Of a stretch of 64,000 nucleotides of DNA, positions 8,198 to 16,006 are shown piece after piece. Below the pieces are notes generated by a model. The model ran no database searches, was not told the origin of the DNA, and was given only the letters and a program-made list of their open reading frames with translations. The stretch spans positions 49,522 to 113,521 of the forward strand of contig CAZBNP010000015.1 of the NCBI GenBank assembly GCA_964493505.1, written 5' to 3'. Position 1 is the first letter of the stretch, and each line of letters opens with the position of its first letter. The translations under genes were made by a program, and so were the position numbers. Source of the stretch: Chryseosolibacter sp964493505. Its GTDB lineage: Bacteria > Bacteroidota > Bacteroidia > Cytophagales > Cyclobacteriaceae.

Positions 8198-9299
8198 TCA
8201 GGGCTCTTGCGTGCTGGCCTCCTGTGCACCGAGGAGGAAGGCCTTAATGAAGTCGTCGATATCGCCGTCGAGAACGTTGTTGGCATCAGTACGTTCAACG
8301 CCGGTGCGCGCATCCTTTACAAGCTTGTAGGGATGCAGCACATAGTTCCGTATCTGAGATCCAAAATCGATTCTCATCTTGCCTGCTTCAATCTTGTCAC
8401 GAGCGGCATTCCGCTTTTCCATCTCCAGCTGGTAAAGGCGCGACTTCAGCATCTGCATAGCCTTCTCCCGGTTCGCGTGCTGCGAACGTTCAACCTGGCA
8501 CACAATGACGATACCCGTAGGCTTATGAGTGAGCTGCACCTTCGTTTCGACCTTGTTTACATTCTGTCCGCCAGCTCCTCCAGACCGGGAAGTTTGTATT
8601 TCGATATCGGCCGGGTTGATTTCGATGTTGATGCTATCGTCGATGACAGGGTAAACGAATACTGATGCAAAAGACGTATGACGGCGGCCGTTGGAGTCAA
8701 ACGGCGAAATCCGGACAAGCCGGTGCACGCCGATCTCCGATTTCAGCTTTCCGTAAGCGAAAGGACCGTCAATTTCGAGCGTCGCAGACTTTACGCCGGC
8801 AACTTCACCGGCGAGGTAGTCTACCTGTCTGACTTTATAGCCACTCTGTTCCCCCCACATAATGTACATACGGTTGAGCATATCCGCCCAATCCTGGCTT
8901 TCCGTGCCTCCGGCGCCGGGATTGATCTCCAGCATAGCACTGAGCTGGTCTTCCTCGCCACTCAGCATCTTCTTGAATTCGAGCTCCTCAACCGCGTTTG
9001 TGGTTCGCTCGTATTCGCGATTCAACTCCTCTTCGCCCACTTCGCCGGCTTCATGGAACTCGTTCAGCACTTCCAGGTCTTCAACAAGCTTATTGACTTC
9101 CCCGAAAGCGTCAGTCCACACTTTTTTAGCCCGAATGTTCTTCAGGATCACTTCGGCCTGCTTCGGATTGCTCCAGAAATCAGCCTGCTGCGTGATCAAC
9201 TCCTCATCTCTTACTTCTACCGCTTTGCGATCGTAGTCAAAGGTACCTCCTCAAGGCGCCAACGCGGACCTTCAAGTCTTTCAACTTGTCTGTTGTCAT
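8198..9299 (-). CDS. prfB: Peptide chain release factor 2 (programmed +1 frameshift)
   Basis: RF2 terminates translation at UGA and UAA. The reading frame is split: 20 codons from the ATG at 9299 reach an in-frame TGA at 9237-9239, then reading resumes one base on, giving a 366-residue product, the normal RF2 size. The slip site is canonical: CTT TGA C, with an AGGAGG sequence (9251-9246) three bases before CTT acting as an internal Shine-Dalgarno stimulator. The body carries the stop-codon-recognition tripeptide SPF (in RISPFDSNG) and the catalytic GGQ (GGAGGQNVNK). A -7 promoter box TATCTTTG lies at 9323-9316. An annotation that starts after the TGA would lose 33 residues. Confidence 0.96.
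9237..9251 (-). promoter_or_regulatory. prfB programmed frameshift site
   Basis: Read on the minus strand, codons 17-18 are AGG AGG, codon 19 is TAC, codon 20 is the slippery CTT, and codon 21 is the in-frame TGA followed by C. The Shine-Dalgarno-like hexamer sits three bases upstream of CTT, the spacing used in other bacterial prfB genes. Low RF2 activity slows termination at the UGA, favouring a +1 slip to GAC, so RF2 regulates its own synthesis. Confidence 0.95.
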
Positions 9300-9315
9300 A
9301 GTTCAAAATTTGGTG

Positions 9316-9323
9316 CAAAGATA
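9316..9323 (-). promoter_or_regulatory. Candidate -7 promoter element of prfB
   Basis: TATCTTTG on the minus strand matches the Bacteroidota -7 consensus TAnnTTTG and lies 16 bases before the prfB ATG. No TTG at the expected 19-21 base distance was found, so the -33 half is unsupported. Confidence 0.45.
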
Positions 9324-9369
9324 GGAGATTCTATTCAATTCGTTGCGGTAGTAGCATGGTAAAGCGGGC

Positions 9370-9894
9370 TCACTCAATCCGCTGCCGCGTATCCGGCCGA
9401 TAAAATCCCGACCCCCGATCTACCATCATCATTCGTGTGGGATAGCGGATCTTTTGTGACTTCTTCTTCAATAGCATCAACGGCAAGCCTGTGGCAAGGG
9501 CGGCAGCACTGACAACGGTAATGTTCTCGTCGAGATCCGGCGAATTCCCGTTAACTACCACGACATTGAACTGGTCGATAATAAACAACCCGGTTCCCAG
9601 AATCACCAACGCGCCCCCTATTGTATTGTAGAACCTGTGCTGACGGAAATAGATCTTGTCAAACCGATGGAAGGAAATCGTATCACGATGGGTGACAACC
9701 GCTGTGTCTGAAAGATTATTCACGTATGTAGTACGAATAGTCTTCTCCCCTTTCAACCGAAAAACAAACTCGTCACCCGGATACAAGCGCAACAGAACAT
9801 TCTCCCTCTTCAGGACCAGTAACTGCCTCTGACAAAAGGCCGTTCCCGAAATCAGAAAGAGGAAAAAAAGAGATATTGGTTTCAGGATAGTCAA
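9370..9894 (-). CDS. Hypothetical secreted/membrane protein
   Basis: A 174-residue protein I do not recognise. It begins with a signal peptide or anchor (ISLFFLFLISGTAFCQ, cleavage probable after the Cys-Gln region near residue 22). A basic, beta-rich segment of about 75 residues follows, then one clear hydrophobic helix (TIGGALVILGTGLFII, about residues 92-108), a second weaker one (TVVSAAALATGLPLMLL), and a basic C-terminal tail. The layout suggests a small envelope protein. The start is TTG at 9894; no ATG precedes the hydrophobic stretch. It precedes nothing obviously linked: the adenosyltransferase gene ends 63 bases upstream on the same strand. Real gene judged by length, signal peptide and position; function unknown. 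Confidence 0.6.
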   Translation of the reverse strand: MTILKPISLFFLFLISGTAFCQRQLLVLKRENVLLRLYPGDEFVFRLKGEKTIRTTYVNNLSDTAVVTHRDTISFHRFDKIYFRQHRFYNTIGGALVILGTGLFIIDQFNVVVVNGNSPDLDENITVVSAAALATGLPLMLLKKKSQKIRYPTRMMMVDRGSGFYRPDTRQRIE

Positions 9895-9957
9895 CTGCGC
9901 CGTCGATGTAAAACATCATAAAAATAGAAATTTGACCAGCATAATGTGCCGTGACCT

Positions 9958-10506
9958 TTACATTTTTGGCGTCCAGGGCGACTCTTCCACTTCCAGTTCC
10001 TGGGCCACCATACGAGCCAGCACAAACAAAAAGTCCGACAGGCGGTTCAGATATTTAATGACCAGCGGCATTACTTCCTCCTCATCATGGAGTGCGATAA
10101 CCAGTCTTTCCGCGCGGCGGCACACGGTGCGCGCTACGTGTGTAAACGATACGGACGGATGGCCTCCCGGCAGTACAAATGAACGCATAGGCGGGAGGGT
10201 AGTATCTATCGCATCGATTTGCTTTTCGAGAAATGCGATGTCGGCATCTTCCAGGGAAGGAACTTTCACTTTCGTGTTGCCCGGCTCTACCGCCAGTGTG
10301 GAGCCGATGGTAAAAAGACGATCCTGGATAACCAGTAAGGTATCTTTTCGTTTGGCGTTAACCTGCTGGTCGCGAAGAACACCTATCCATGAGTTGAGTT
10401 CGTCGATTGTACCGTAGGAATCAATCCGCAGGTCGGCTTTAGAAACACGCTTCCCACCAAAGAGCGACGTCATGCCTTCATCTCCGGTCCGGGTGTAGAT
10501 CTTCAT
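9958..10506 (-). CDS. Cob(I)yrinic acid a,c-diamide adenosyltransferase, PduO type
   Basis: A 182-residue PduO-family ATP:cob(I)alamin adenosyltransferase, which transfers the adenosyl group of ATP to cob(I)alamin to make coenzyme B12. The N-terminal ATP site KIYTRTGDEGMTSLFGG and the following YGTIDELNSWIG are diagnostic, as are the helical-bundle motifs RTVCRRAERL and YLNRLSDFLFVLAR. It is full length for a single-domain PduO enzyme, which works as a trimer in the cytoplasm. The ATG at 10506 starts right at the ATP motif. No B12 riboswitch or other cobalamin gene is visible nearby, suggesting salvage of corrinoid rather than local de novo synthesis. Confidence 0.94.
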   Translation of the reverse strand: MKIYTRTGDEGMTSLFGGKRVSKADLRIDSYGTIDELNSWIGVLRDQQVNAKRKDTLLVIQDRLFTIGSTLAVEPGNTKVKVPSLEDADIAFLEKQIDAIDTTLPPMRSFVLPGGHPSVSFTHVARTVCRRAERLVIALHDEEEVMPLVIKYLNRLSDFLFVLARMVAQELEVEESPWTPKM

Positions 10507-10535
10507 TAGCCTGAGCGTTAATTAAAGAACAATCG

Positions 10536-11261
10536 CTATGTGGATGCAGTCGCTACCTGCTGGCTGGCGCGGGAAATCTGCTCGTTTTTGCGGTCCCACT
10601 CTATCAAGCCATCTCGCAACCTGATGATGCGGTGTGCGTAGTGAGCGATATCGTCTTCGTGGGTAACCATGATGATCGTATTTCCTTTCTCATGAAGTTC
10701 ATGAAAAAGGTTCATGATATCGTAGGATGTCTTCGTATCGAGGTTACCGGTAGGTTCATCCGCGAGGATGATCGACGGATCGTTAACCAGCGCACGCGCA
10801 ATCGCCACGCGCTGCCGCTGTCCACCCGACAATTCATTGGGCTTGTGGTGCGCCCGGTCAGCGAGGCTCACATTTTCAAGTGCATGCATAGCCATTTCAG
10901 TTCTCTGCGATTTGTTGTAACCGGCATAAATCAGCGGCAGTGCAATATTTTCAAGCGCGGAAGCGCGCGGAAGCAGGTTGAACGTCTGAAACACAAAGCC
11001 TATCTCCTTGTTACGGGTGTCTGCCAACTCATTCTCAGTCATGTCGCTTACCAACTTGTTGTTAAGCATATAGGTTCCCGAAGTGGGAGTATCAAGACAA
11101 CCGATGATGTTCATAAGCGTCGATTTTCCAGATCCCGACGGTCCCATAAACGCCACATATTCACCACGGTCTATGGAAATAGAGATCGACTGCAGGGCAT
11201 TGACAGTCTGATTGCCCATATGGTAAGCTTTTGATATATCCCTGGTTTCTATAATCTTCAT
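10536..11261 (-). CDS. ABC transporter ATP-binding protein (MacB/LolD type)
   Basis: A 241-residue ATPase subunit with Walker A (GPSGSGKS), Q-loop (FVFQTFNLLP), ABC signature (LSGGQRQRVAIARAL), Walker B (IILADEPTGNLD) and H-loop (MVTHEDDIA). The sequence pattern places it with the MacB/LolD/FtsE-like group that works with FtsX/MacB-type permeases in lipoprotein release or efflux. No permease gene is adjacent, so it probably partners with a membrane subunit encoded elsewhere. I prefer the ATG at 11261 (MKIIETRD); an in-frame start at 11300 would add 13 residues that are not typical of the family. A -7-like box, CATCTTTG, lies at 11305-11298. Confidence 0.93.
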   Translation of the reverse strand: MKIIETRDISKAYHMGNQTVNALQSISISIDRGEYVAFMGPSGSGKSTLMNIIGCLDTPTSGTYMLNNKLVSDMTENELADTRNKEIGFVFQTFNLLPRASALENIALPLIYAGYNKSQRTEMAMHALENVSLADRAHHKPNELSGGQRQRVAIARALVNDPSIILADEPTGNLDTKTSYDIMNLFHELHEKGNTIIMVTHEDDIAHYAHRIIRLRDGLIEWDRKNEQISRASQQVATAST

Positions 11262-11463
11262 CCGGTCCTGTTGGTTAACGGTTTTGCTAATTAAATACAA
11301 AGATGTAGTAAAAACGCAAAAAGTCTGCCCTCATTATTCGGAACAGGACTTTCGCTGTTTAAGTGGAACGGAAAGAAGGGCGCCGGGGTTGTGGACACCC
11401 TGCGGGATAGACCCATTTCAGCGTTTTGGTGAAGGAAATGGGGAATTTCCACCTGTTTCCTGA

Positions 11464-12228
11464 TCAACTGATAACAAATTCGAACGTATTAAACGTGAAT
11501 GTAGACGTTGCGGGGTGGTAAACGCGCTCGCTGAAAAACACGTGGTCTTCAACATCGACGAGGATCACAGTAGACGACCGTGTTCCGTAGTGGGGGCTTT
11601 TTATAAAGGCGGGCGACAGCAGTCGCTCTAACTCGAGCCCTACCCCCGTGTCGGGAAGCAGGTCGTCTTCCGAGACAGTCTCGTCGGACAAAACGTCAAA
11701 AAGGTCTGCGGGCCGGAGCTCAGGCATTTTCAACATCTCTTCGATTCTACTCTTGCCGTATTCGACCTTTGGCCATGGTGTCTCAAGTAAATGATTGCTC
11801 AATCCGAAAAGTCCGGAGTCGAGTGGAATGATCCCATTGCCGTAATTTGAAGTGTAGAATAGCAGATCAGGCGAACCTGCAATAAGACTGAACCCGTTGT
11901 AGCTGCCTATGTGAGGCTGGAGATTTTCCAGAAACGACACAGAGGAGCTTTCGTCAAGCAGGTAGTCAGTGACGAGCTTTCCCCGCGAAGGCGCGTCGGG
12001 CCTGATATTTAGCAGGTCGCGAAAGTTAGTGACCATCGCAAGTCGGCCCGACCGGGTGATCCCCAGCCATGTTCCCATCGCCACCAGGTCGCGGCCAGCA
12101 AGAATCTGCGGATGATCTGTCCAGAACGCCGCGTCGGCGGTTTCGCGTGTATATGCTTCATCGCGGTTTGCCGCAACAACGAGCTTGTACTTTGGGTGAC
12201 TTTTAACGGCTACAAATATCAGACACAT
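11464..12228 (-). CDS. NRDE (TANGO2) family protein
   Basis: A 254-residue protein of the NRDE/TANGO2 family, named for the NRDE motif that appears here in VVAANRDEAYTR. The N-terminus is MCLIFVA, with Cys2 at the position conserved in the family. Other family features include WLGITRSGRLAMVTNFRD and GFSLIAGS. Structural links to Ntn-hydrolases are suggested for the family, and eukaryotic TANGO2 has been tied to Golgi organisation and heme or lipid handling; the bacterial role is not established. No signal peptide is seen, so it is likely cytoplasmic. It precedes no clear partner; rnhB lies 38 bases upstream on the same strand, so the two may share a transcript. Confidence 0.85.
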   Translation of the reverse strand: MCLIFVAVKSHPKYKLVVAANRDEAYTRETADAAFWTDHPQILAGRDLVAMGTWLGITRSGRLAMVTNFRDLLNIRPDAPSRGKLVTDYLLDESSSVSFLENLQPHIGSYNGFSLIAGSPDLLFYTSNYGNGIIPLDSGLFGLSNHLLETPWPKVEYGKSRIEEMLKMPELRPADLFDVLSDETVSEDDLLPDTGVGLELERLLSPAFIKSPHYGTRSSTVILVDVEDHVFFSERVYHPATSTFTFNTFEFVIS

Positions 12229-12266
12229 AGAAACGAATTAGCCCGCCATAATTACGAGAGTAACTA

Positions 12267-12872
12267 TCACACATCCTCGAAAAGTTCCAGTTGCTCGGGG
12301 AGCAATGTAAACGATTTGCGATGATAAGGGGTAATCCCCAACTGGCGTATACCCTCCCGGTGGCCCGCCGTAGGATATCCTACATTGGTTTCCCAGCCAT
12401 ATCCGCTGAATTGTCTGGCCAGATCGGTCATCAGGTCATCGCGATAGGTTTTTGCGAGTATGGAGGCCGCTGCAATAGAGAGGTACTTTCCATCGCCCCT
12501 GACGATACATTCGTGCCGGAGGTCAGGATAGGGATTAAAACGGTTTCCGTCGATAAGCAGGAGGTCGGGGCGGACGCTCAGCCTGTCTACGGCGAGGTGC
12601 ATTGCCTTAAAAGATGCGTTGAGGATGTTGATACGATCAATCTCATCCTGATCAACCTCTGCGACGGCCCAGGCGATGGCATCTTTCTGAATGTGGTAGC
12701 GAAGCTCTTCACGTTCATCACGAGACAGCTGTTTGGAGTCGTTCAGACGTTTATGCCTGTATTTTTTGGGGAGAATCACGGCCGCGGCAACGACGGGCCC
12801 TGCGAGACACCCCCTCCCTGCTTCATCACAGCCAGCTTCCGTAAGATCTTTGGTAAAAGATGATCGCAACAT
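12267..12872 (-). CDS. rnhB: Ribonuclease HII
   Basis: A 201-residue RNase HII, which cuts RNA in RNA-DNA hybrids and initiates removal of single ribonucleotides from DNA. The active-site acids are D16 and E17 in GCDEAGRGCLAGP, with a further Asp in LLIDGNRF and another in the C-terminal part. Also conserved are LNDSKQLS and AAASILAKTYRD, the latter typical of HII enzymes. It is full length. A good promoter lies immediately upstream: TTG, 19-bp spacer, TACTTTTA at 12918-12889. The gene is divergent from the Nudix gene. The nearby NRDE gene follows 38 bases downstream. Confidence 0.95.
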   Translation of the reverse strand: MLRSSFTKDLTEAGCDEAGRGCLAGPVVAAAVILPKKYRHKRLNDSKQLSRDEREELRYHIQKDAIAWAVAEVDQDEIDRINILNASFKAMHLAVDRLSVRPDLLLIDGNRFNPYPDLRHECIVRGDGKYLSIAAASILAKTYRDDLMTDLARQFSGYGWETNVGYPTAGHREGIRQLGITPYHRKSFTLLPEQLELFEDV

Positions 12873-12888
12873 AAACCAAATGCCTGCC

Positions 12889-12918
12889 TAAAAGTAGTGT
12901 TAAGCGGTCAGTACTCAA
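12889..12918 (-). promoter_or_regulatory. Candidate rnhB promoter
   Basis: On the minus strand: TTG at 12918-12916 preceded by a T-run, a 19-base spacer, and TACTTTTA at 12896-12889 (one mismatch to TAnnTTTG). The predicted start point is about 10 bases before the rnhB ATG. Spacing fits the Bacteroidota -33/-7 promoter. Confidence 0.55.
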
Positions 12919-12928
12919 AAACATTTAA

Positions 12929-12936
12929 TAGCTTTG
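12929..12936 (+). promoter_or_regulatory. Candidate -7 element of the Nudix operon
   Basis: TAGCTTTG is an exact TAnnTTTG match ending 6 bases before the ATG at 12943. If used, the mRNA would be nearly leaderless. No TTG at the right distance was found. The box overlaps a TTG that would be an alternative start at 12934, which makes that start unlikely. Confidence 0.4.
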
Positions 12937-12942
12937 ACAAGT

Positions 12943-13497
12943 ATGTCTAAAGAGAACCAAAACCCCTGGACAACTTTATCGGGCGACGTTAAGTACGACA
13001 ATCCGTGGATAACCGTGACCGAATACCAGGTCATCAACCCCTCAGGCGGCGAGGGCATCTATGGGAAAGTTCACTTCAAGAACAAGGCGATAGGAATTAT
13101 TCCACTCGACAAGGATATGGATACCTGGCTCGTCGGCCAATACCGCTATACGTTGAACGCCTGGCACTGGGAGATTCCTGAGGGAGGCGGCCCCCTCGAC
13201 CAGGACGCGTTGGCCAGCGCCCAGCGCGAACTGCGTGAAGAAACCGGCCTGTCAGCGGCGAAATGGACCGAAATCCAGCGACTTCACACATCCAATAGTG
13301 TCACCGACGAGGAGGGCTATATTTTCCTCGCGGAGGATCTTCAGGAAGGCACGAGAGAGCTGGAAGATACCGAAGCCGGCCTCAAGGTGTGGAAACTTCC
13401 GTTGAAAGATGCTGTTGACCTGGTACTGGATGGAAAGATCACAGACAGCATGAGCGTTATGGCGCTGTTGAAGGTCGCGCGCTTGAAAGGAATATGA
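12943..13497 (+). CDS. Nudix hydrolase (ADP-ribose pyrophosphatase-like)
   Basis: About 184 residues with a Nudix fold of the ADP-ribose/ADP-sugar pyrophosphatase type: N-terminal dimerisation strands (NPWITVTEYQVINPSG), then a Nudix box with the catalytic helix RELREETGL. These enzymes cleave nucleoside diphosphates linked to another moiety, using Mg2+. In the box the usual glutamate eight positions before RELREE is a glutamine (GPLDQDALASAQ), whereas the metal-binding REExxEE part is intact. I took the ATG at 12943. The stop overlaps the next gene by 4 bases (ATGA), so it is coupled to the acyltransferase. Confidence 0.88.
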   Translation: MSKENQNPWTTLSGDVKYDNPWITVTEYQVINPSGGEGIYGKVHFKNKAIGIIPLDKDMDTWLVGQYRYTLNAWHWEIPEGGGPLDQDALASAQRELREETGLSAAKWTEIQRLHTSNSVTDEEGYIFLAEDLQEGTRELEDTEAGLKVWKLPLKDAVDLVLDGKITDSMSVMALLKVARLKGI

Positions 13498-14252
13498 AAA
13501 TAATCGCTGCATTCGTAAAATTGATCAGAGGTCTTCACACCCTTTATGGATCGATTATCTTTTGCATCCTGTTTGTATTCTTCTTCTTCCTGCTGATGAT
13601 ACCGGTCATTTTTCCGTCGCAGTTCAAACTTGTCGGAACTTTCAATCGCTGGTGGGCCCGGCTTCAGCTGATCCTCGTAGCCATCCCTTACCGTGTTGAG
13701 TACCATGAACCGCTGAATCCAAAAAAGCAATATATCTTTTGCCCCAATCATTGCTCCTATCTGGACATCGTATCACTCGGCCTGAACAAGCACAACGCCG
13801 TCTTTGTCGGCAAGAACGATCTCAAGAACATACCTCTGTTCGGCTTCATGTACAGCAGGCTTCATATCACGGTTGATCGTGCGAAGTTGAAAAGCCGCTA
13901 CATCACGTTGGTGAAATCCCTGAAAGCGCTGGATCGCGGAAAGAGCCTTGTGATCTTTCCGGAAGGCGGCATTGTTACAAAATATCCACCCGCCATGGGG
14001 GAATTTAAGGATGGCGCGTTTCGCGCCGCAATAGAGAAACAAATCCACATCGTTCCTGTTACCATTCCCTTTAATTGGATAATTTTGCCAGCTGATAAGT
14101 TCCTTCTGCACTGGAAACCGATGAGGGTGATCTTCCACGAACCGATTGATCCCTCTATCTACACGCTGAAAGAACTGCATCTGCTGAAAGCAAAAGTCAA
14201 GGGCGTCATAGAAAACGAATTGTATAACCGCTTGGGGAGAAATGAAGATTAA
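13494..14252 (+). CDS. 1-acyl-sn-glycerol-3-phosphate acyltransferase (PlsC family)
   Basis: A 252-residue membrane-associated acyltransferase. An N-terminal hydrophobic helix (SIIFCILFVFFFFLLMIPVI, about residues 19-38) anchors it. The catalytic motif I is NHCSYLD (His-x4-Asp), and motif III is FPEGGIV. These PlsC-type enzymes acylate lysophosphatidic acid to phosphatidic acid in the inner leaflet. The gene overlaps the Nudix gene by 4 bases and gatC by 11 bases, so translation is coupled through three genes. A second, related acyltransferase follows gatC; the two may differ in acyl-donor or acceptor preference, which sequence alone does not show. Confidence 0.9.
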   Translation: MKIIAAFVKLIRGLHTLYGSIIFCILFVFFFFLLMIPVIFPSQFKLVGTFNRWWARLQLILVAIPYRVEYHEPLNPKKQYIFCPNHCSYLDIVSLGLNKHNAVFVGKNDLKNIPLFGFMYSRLHITVDRAKLKSRYITLVKSLKALDRGKSLVIFPEGGIVTKYPPAMGEFKDGAFRAAIEKQIHIVPVTIPFNWIILPADKFLLHWKPMRVIFHEPIDPSIYTLKELHLLKAKVKGVIENELYNRLGRNED

Positions 14253-14529
14253 CCGTGAACTACTCAATAAGATAGCACACCTCGCGCGTCTGGAATTTGA
14301 TGAAAAAGACGCCGGAAAAATGATGCAGGATATGACGGAAATCGTCGATTGGGTTGAGAAGCTCAAGGAGGTCGATACCGATGGCGTAGAGCCGCTCACA
14401 ACCATGTCGTACGAAATCAACGCCCTGCGCGATGACGTAGCGGGCGAGCCTCTCAGCCATGAACGCGCCCTCCGCCATGCCCCGAGGAAAGACGCTGACT
14501 ATTTCCGTGTCCCCAAAGTTCTGGAATAA
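14242..14529 (+). CDS. gatC: Aspartyl/glutamyl-tRNA amidotransferase subunit C
   Basis: A 95-residue GatC, the small subunit that stabilises the GatCAB amidotransferase, which converts Glu-tRNA(Gln) or Asp-tRNA(Asn) into the amide form. Diagnostic features are the N-terminal helix LNKIAHLARLEF and the C-terminal segment GVEPLTTM...LRDDV with the closing DADYFRVPKVLE. It is full length. The start lies 11 bases inside the upstream acyltransferase gene, so it is translationally coupled to it. gatA and gatB are not in this window. The presence of GatC implies indirect tRNA amidation in this organism. Confidence 0.95.
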   Translation: MKINRELLNKIAHLARLEFDEKDAGKMMQDMTEIVDWVEKLKEVDTDGVEPLTTMSYEINALRDDVAGEPLSHERALRHAPRKDADYFRVPKVLE

Positions 14530-14549
14530 CAAAATCAGAGGTCTTGAAA

Positions 14550-15311
14550 ATGCTTAACGCTACGCTGAGTCTTCTTTACAAGATCTGGGTCGGGATTGTG
14601 TTCACGGTCTTCATGATCATATTGCTACCCTTTATTGTAATCCCGTTCCTGTTCGGTCCGCGATTCGGATCGGTTGGCTACGCGTTCCTCTGGCTTTGGA
14701 GCTGGATCTTCAGCAAGCTTACGTTCATTCGCTACCGCTACTATGGCAGGGAAAATATTCGCAAAGGACAGGCTTATATCTACGTGAGTAATCACACATC
14801 ATTCCTCGACATCCCGGGAATTACGATGTTGATACCCGGACAGTTCAGACCGCTGGCAAAGAAGGAGCTTAAGAAGATTCCGGTATTTGGCTGGATAGCC
14901 AGCGCCGCGTCGATCATTGTCGACCGCTCCAGTCACGAGAGTCGAAAGCGGAGCCTCGACAAGCTGAAAGCTTCTCTGCGGAAAGGGATCTCTATACTGA
15001 TCTTCGCAGAGGGCACACAAAACCGGACGGAAAAGATACTCCAGCCATTTCACGAAGGTGCTTTCCGCATCGCCATCGACACACAGGAACCTATCATTCC
15101 GATTGTTGTGGTGGGTGCGGGTGCGCTTATGCCTCCCGGCACTGTCAACCTCAAACCTGGCCTTATCCGTATTTACGTCGGAGAAGAGATCCCCTCCCAG
15201 GGTCTGGCAACGAATAACGTGAGAGAGCTGAAGGAAAAAACATTCAACGCAATGACGGGGATGATCAAAGGGGAAAGTGTGAGCGAATCCTCCTCCCGGC
15301 TTGATAGCTGA
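14550..15311 (+). CDS. Second PlsC-family acyltransferase
   Basis: About 253 residues with an N-terminal pair of hydrophobic segments (IVFTVFMIILLPFIVIPFLF), the catalytic NHTSFLD motif, and a second motif FAEGTQNRTEK in place of the usual FPEGTRS. The end of the fold has IPIVVVGAGALMPPG, as in other lysophospholipid acyltransferases. It resembles the upstream acyltransferase in layout but is clearly divergent. It is 20 bases after gatC and on the same strand, so probably in the same operon. I chose the ATG at 14550 over a TTG two codons upstream. The C-terminus is serine-rich (SESSSRLDS). Confidence 0.88.
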   Translation: MLNATLSLLYKIWVGIVFTVFMIILLPFIVIPFLFGPRFGSVGYAFLWLWSWIFSKLTFIRYRYYGRENIRKGQAYIYVSNHTSFLDIPGITMLIPGQFRPLAKKELKKIPVFGWIASAASIIVDRSSHESRKRSLDKLKASLRKGISILIFAEGTQNRTEKILQPFHEGAFRIAIDTQEPIIPIVVVGAGALMPPGTVNLKPGLIRIYVGEEIPSQGLATNNVRELKEKTFNAMTGMIKGESVSESSSRLDS

Positions 15312-15366
15312 TCGGCATTACCTCAAACACTGCGGCGTGGAGATAAGTGCCCATCGGTTACTAGCC

Positions 15367-15996
15367 TTATAAAGGCACGTAAACCACCTTCTTCGTTTCA
15401 AAGAAGGGTTCATTGAAGACAGTACTGAGATCAAAAACCTGATGTGGCTTTTTCATTTCAGCCAGTTCCTCCTCAAGGTCGCCACCCTTCAGGTAGAGGA
15501 TGCCGTTGTATAAATTGTGGACAGACTGATTCTTGACCTTTCGATGGATCCAACCATAAAATTCTTTCAGCCTGGTCACCGCACGACTGACGATAAAGTC
15601 GTACTCCCCTTTGGCCTGCTCGGCGCGCAACTGTTCGGCGCGAACATTTTCAAGACCCAGTGCGTCAGCCACATTTTTCACTACTGTGATCTTCTTTCCG
15701 ATTGAGTCGACGAGATGAAAATGTGCCTGTGGAAACAGAATTGCTAATGGTATACCGGGGAATCCACCACCGGTTCCCACATCGAGGATGTCAGCATCCG
15801 GCAAGAACGAAGTAACCCTGGCGATACCCAACGAATGAAGTACATGGTTGAGGTAAAGGTTATCGATATCTTTTCGCGAGACGACATTGATCTTCGCATT
15901 CCACTCTTCGTACAGAGGCCGCAGTTGAGCAAACTGCTCCTTCTGGCGGTCCGTAAGATCGGGGAAGTAGGAAAATATCAATTCAGCGCTCTGCAC
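15367..15996 (-). CDS. rsmG: 16S rRNA (guanine527-N7)-methyltransferase RsmG
   Basis: A 209-residue SAM-dependent methyltransferase that modifies G527 of 16S rRNA in the 530 loop. The SAM-binding motif I is ILDVGTGGGFPGIPLAI, followed by the acidic VDSIGKK and the later ISRAVT-type segment (IVSRAVTRLKEF). The N-terminal helices (WNAKINVVSRKD, HVLHSL) are typical of RsmG. It is the last gene of a three-gene minus-strand run: glycosyltransferase, sigma factor, rsmG. The start is GTG at 15996, 10 bases after the sigma-factor stop. Loss of RsmG is a known route to low-level streptomycin resistance in other bacteria. Confidence 0.95.
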   Translation of the reverse strand: MQSAELIFSYFPDLTDRQKEQFAQLRPLYEEWNAKINVVSRKDIDNLYLNHVLHSLGIARVTSFLPDADILDVGTGGGFPGIPLAILFPQAHFHLVDSIGKKITVVKNVADALGLENVRAEQLRAEQAKGEYDFIVSRAVTRLKEFYGWIHRKVKNQSVHNLYNGILYLKGGDLEEELAEMKKPHQVFDLSTVFNEPFFETKKVVYVPL

Positions 15997-16006
15997 AGAC
16001 TACAAA

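Noticed and set aside
8678..9301. 207-codon open frame on the plus strand
   Set aside because: It is antisense to prfB and crosses its frameshift site. The composition is not protein-like for this genome.
11428..11453. Imperfect hairpin after the NRDE gene
   Set aside because: The stem has a two-base bulge and no T-run on the relevant strand, so a terminator call is not supported.
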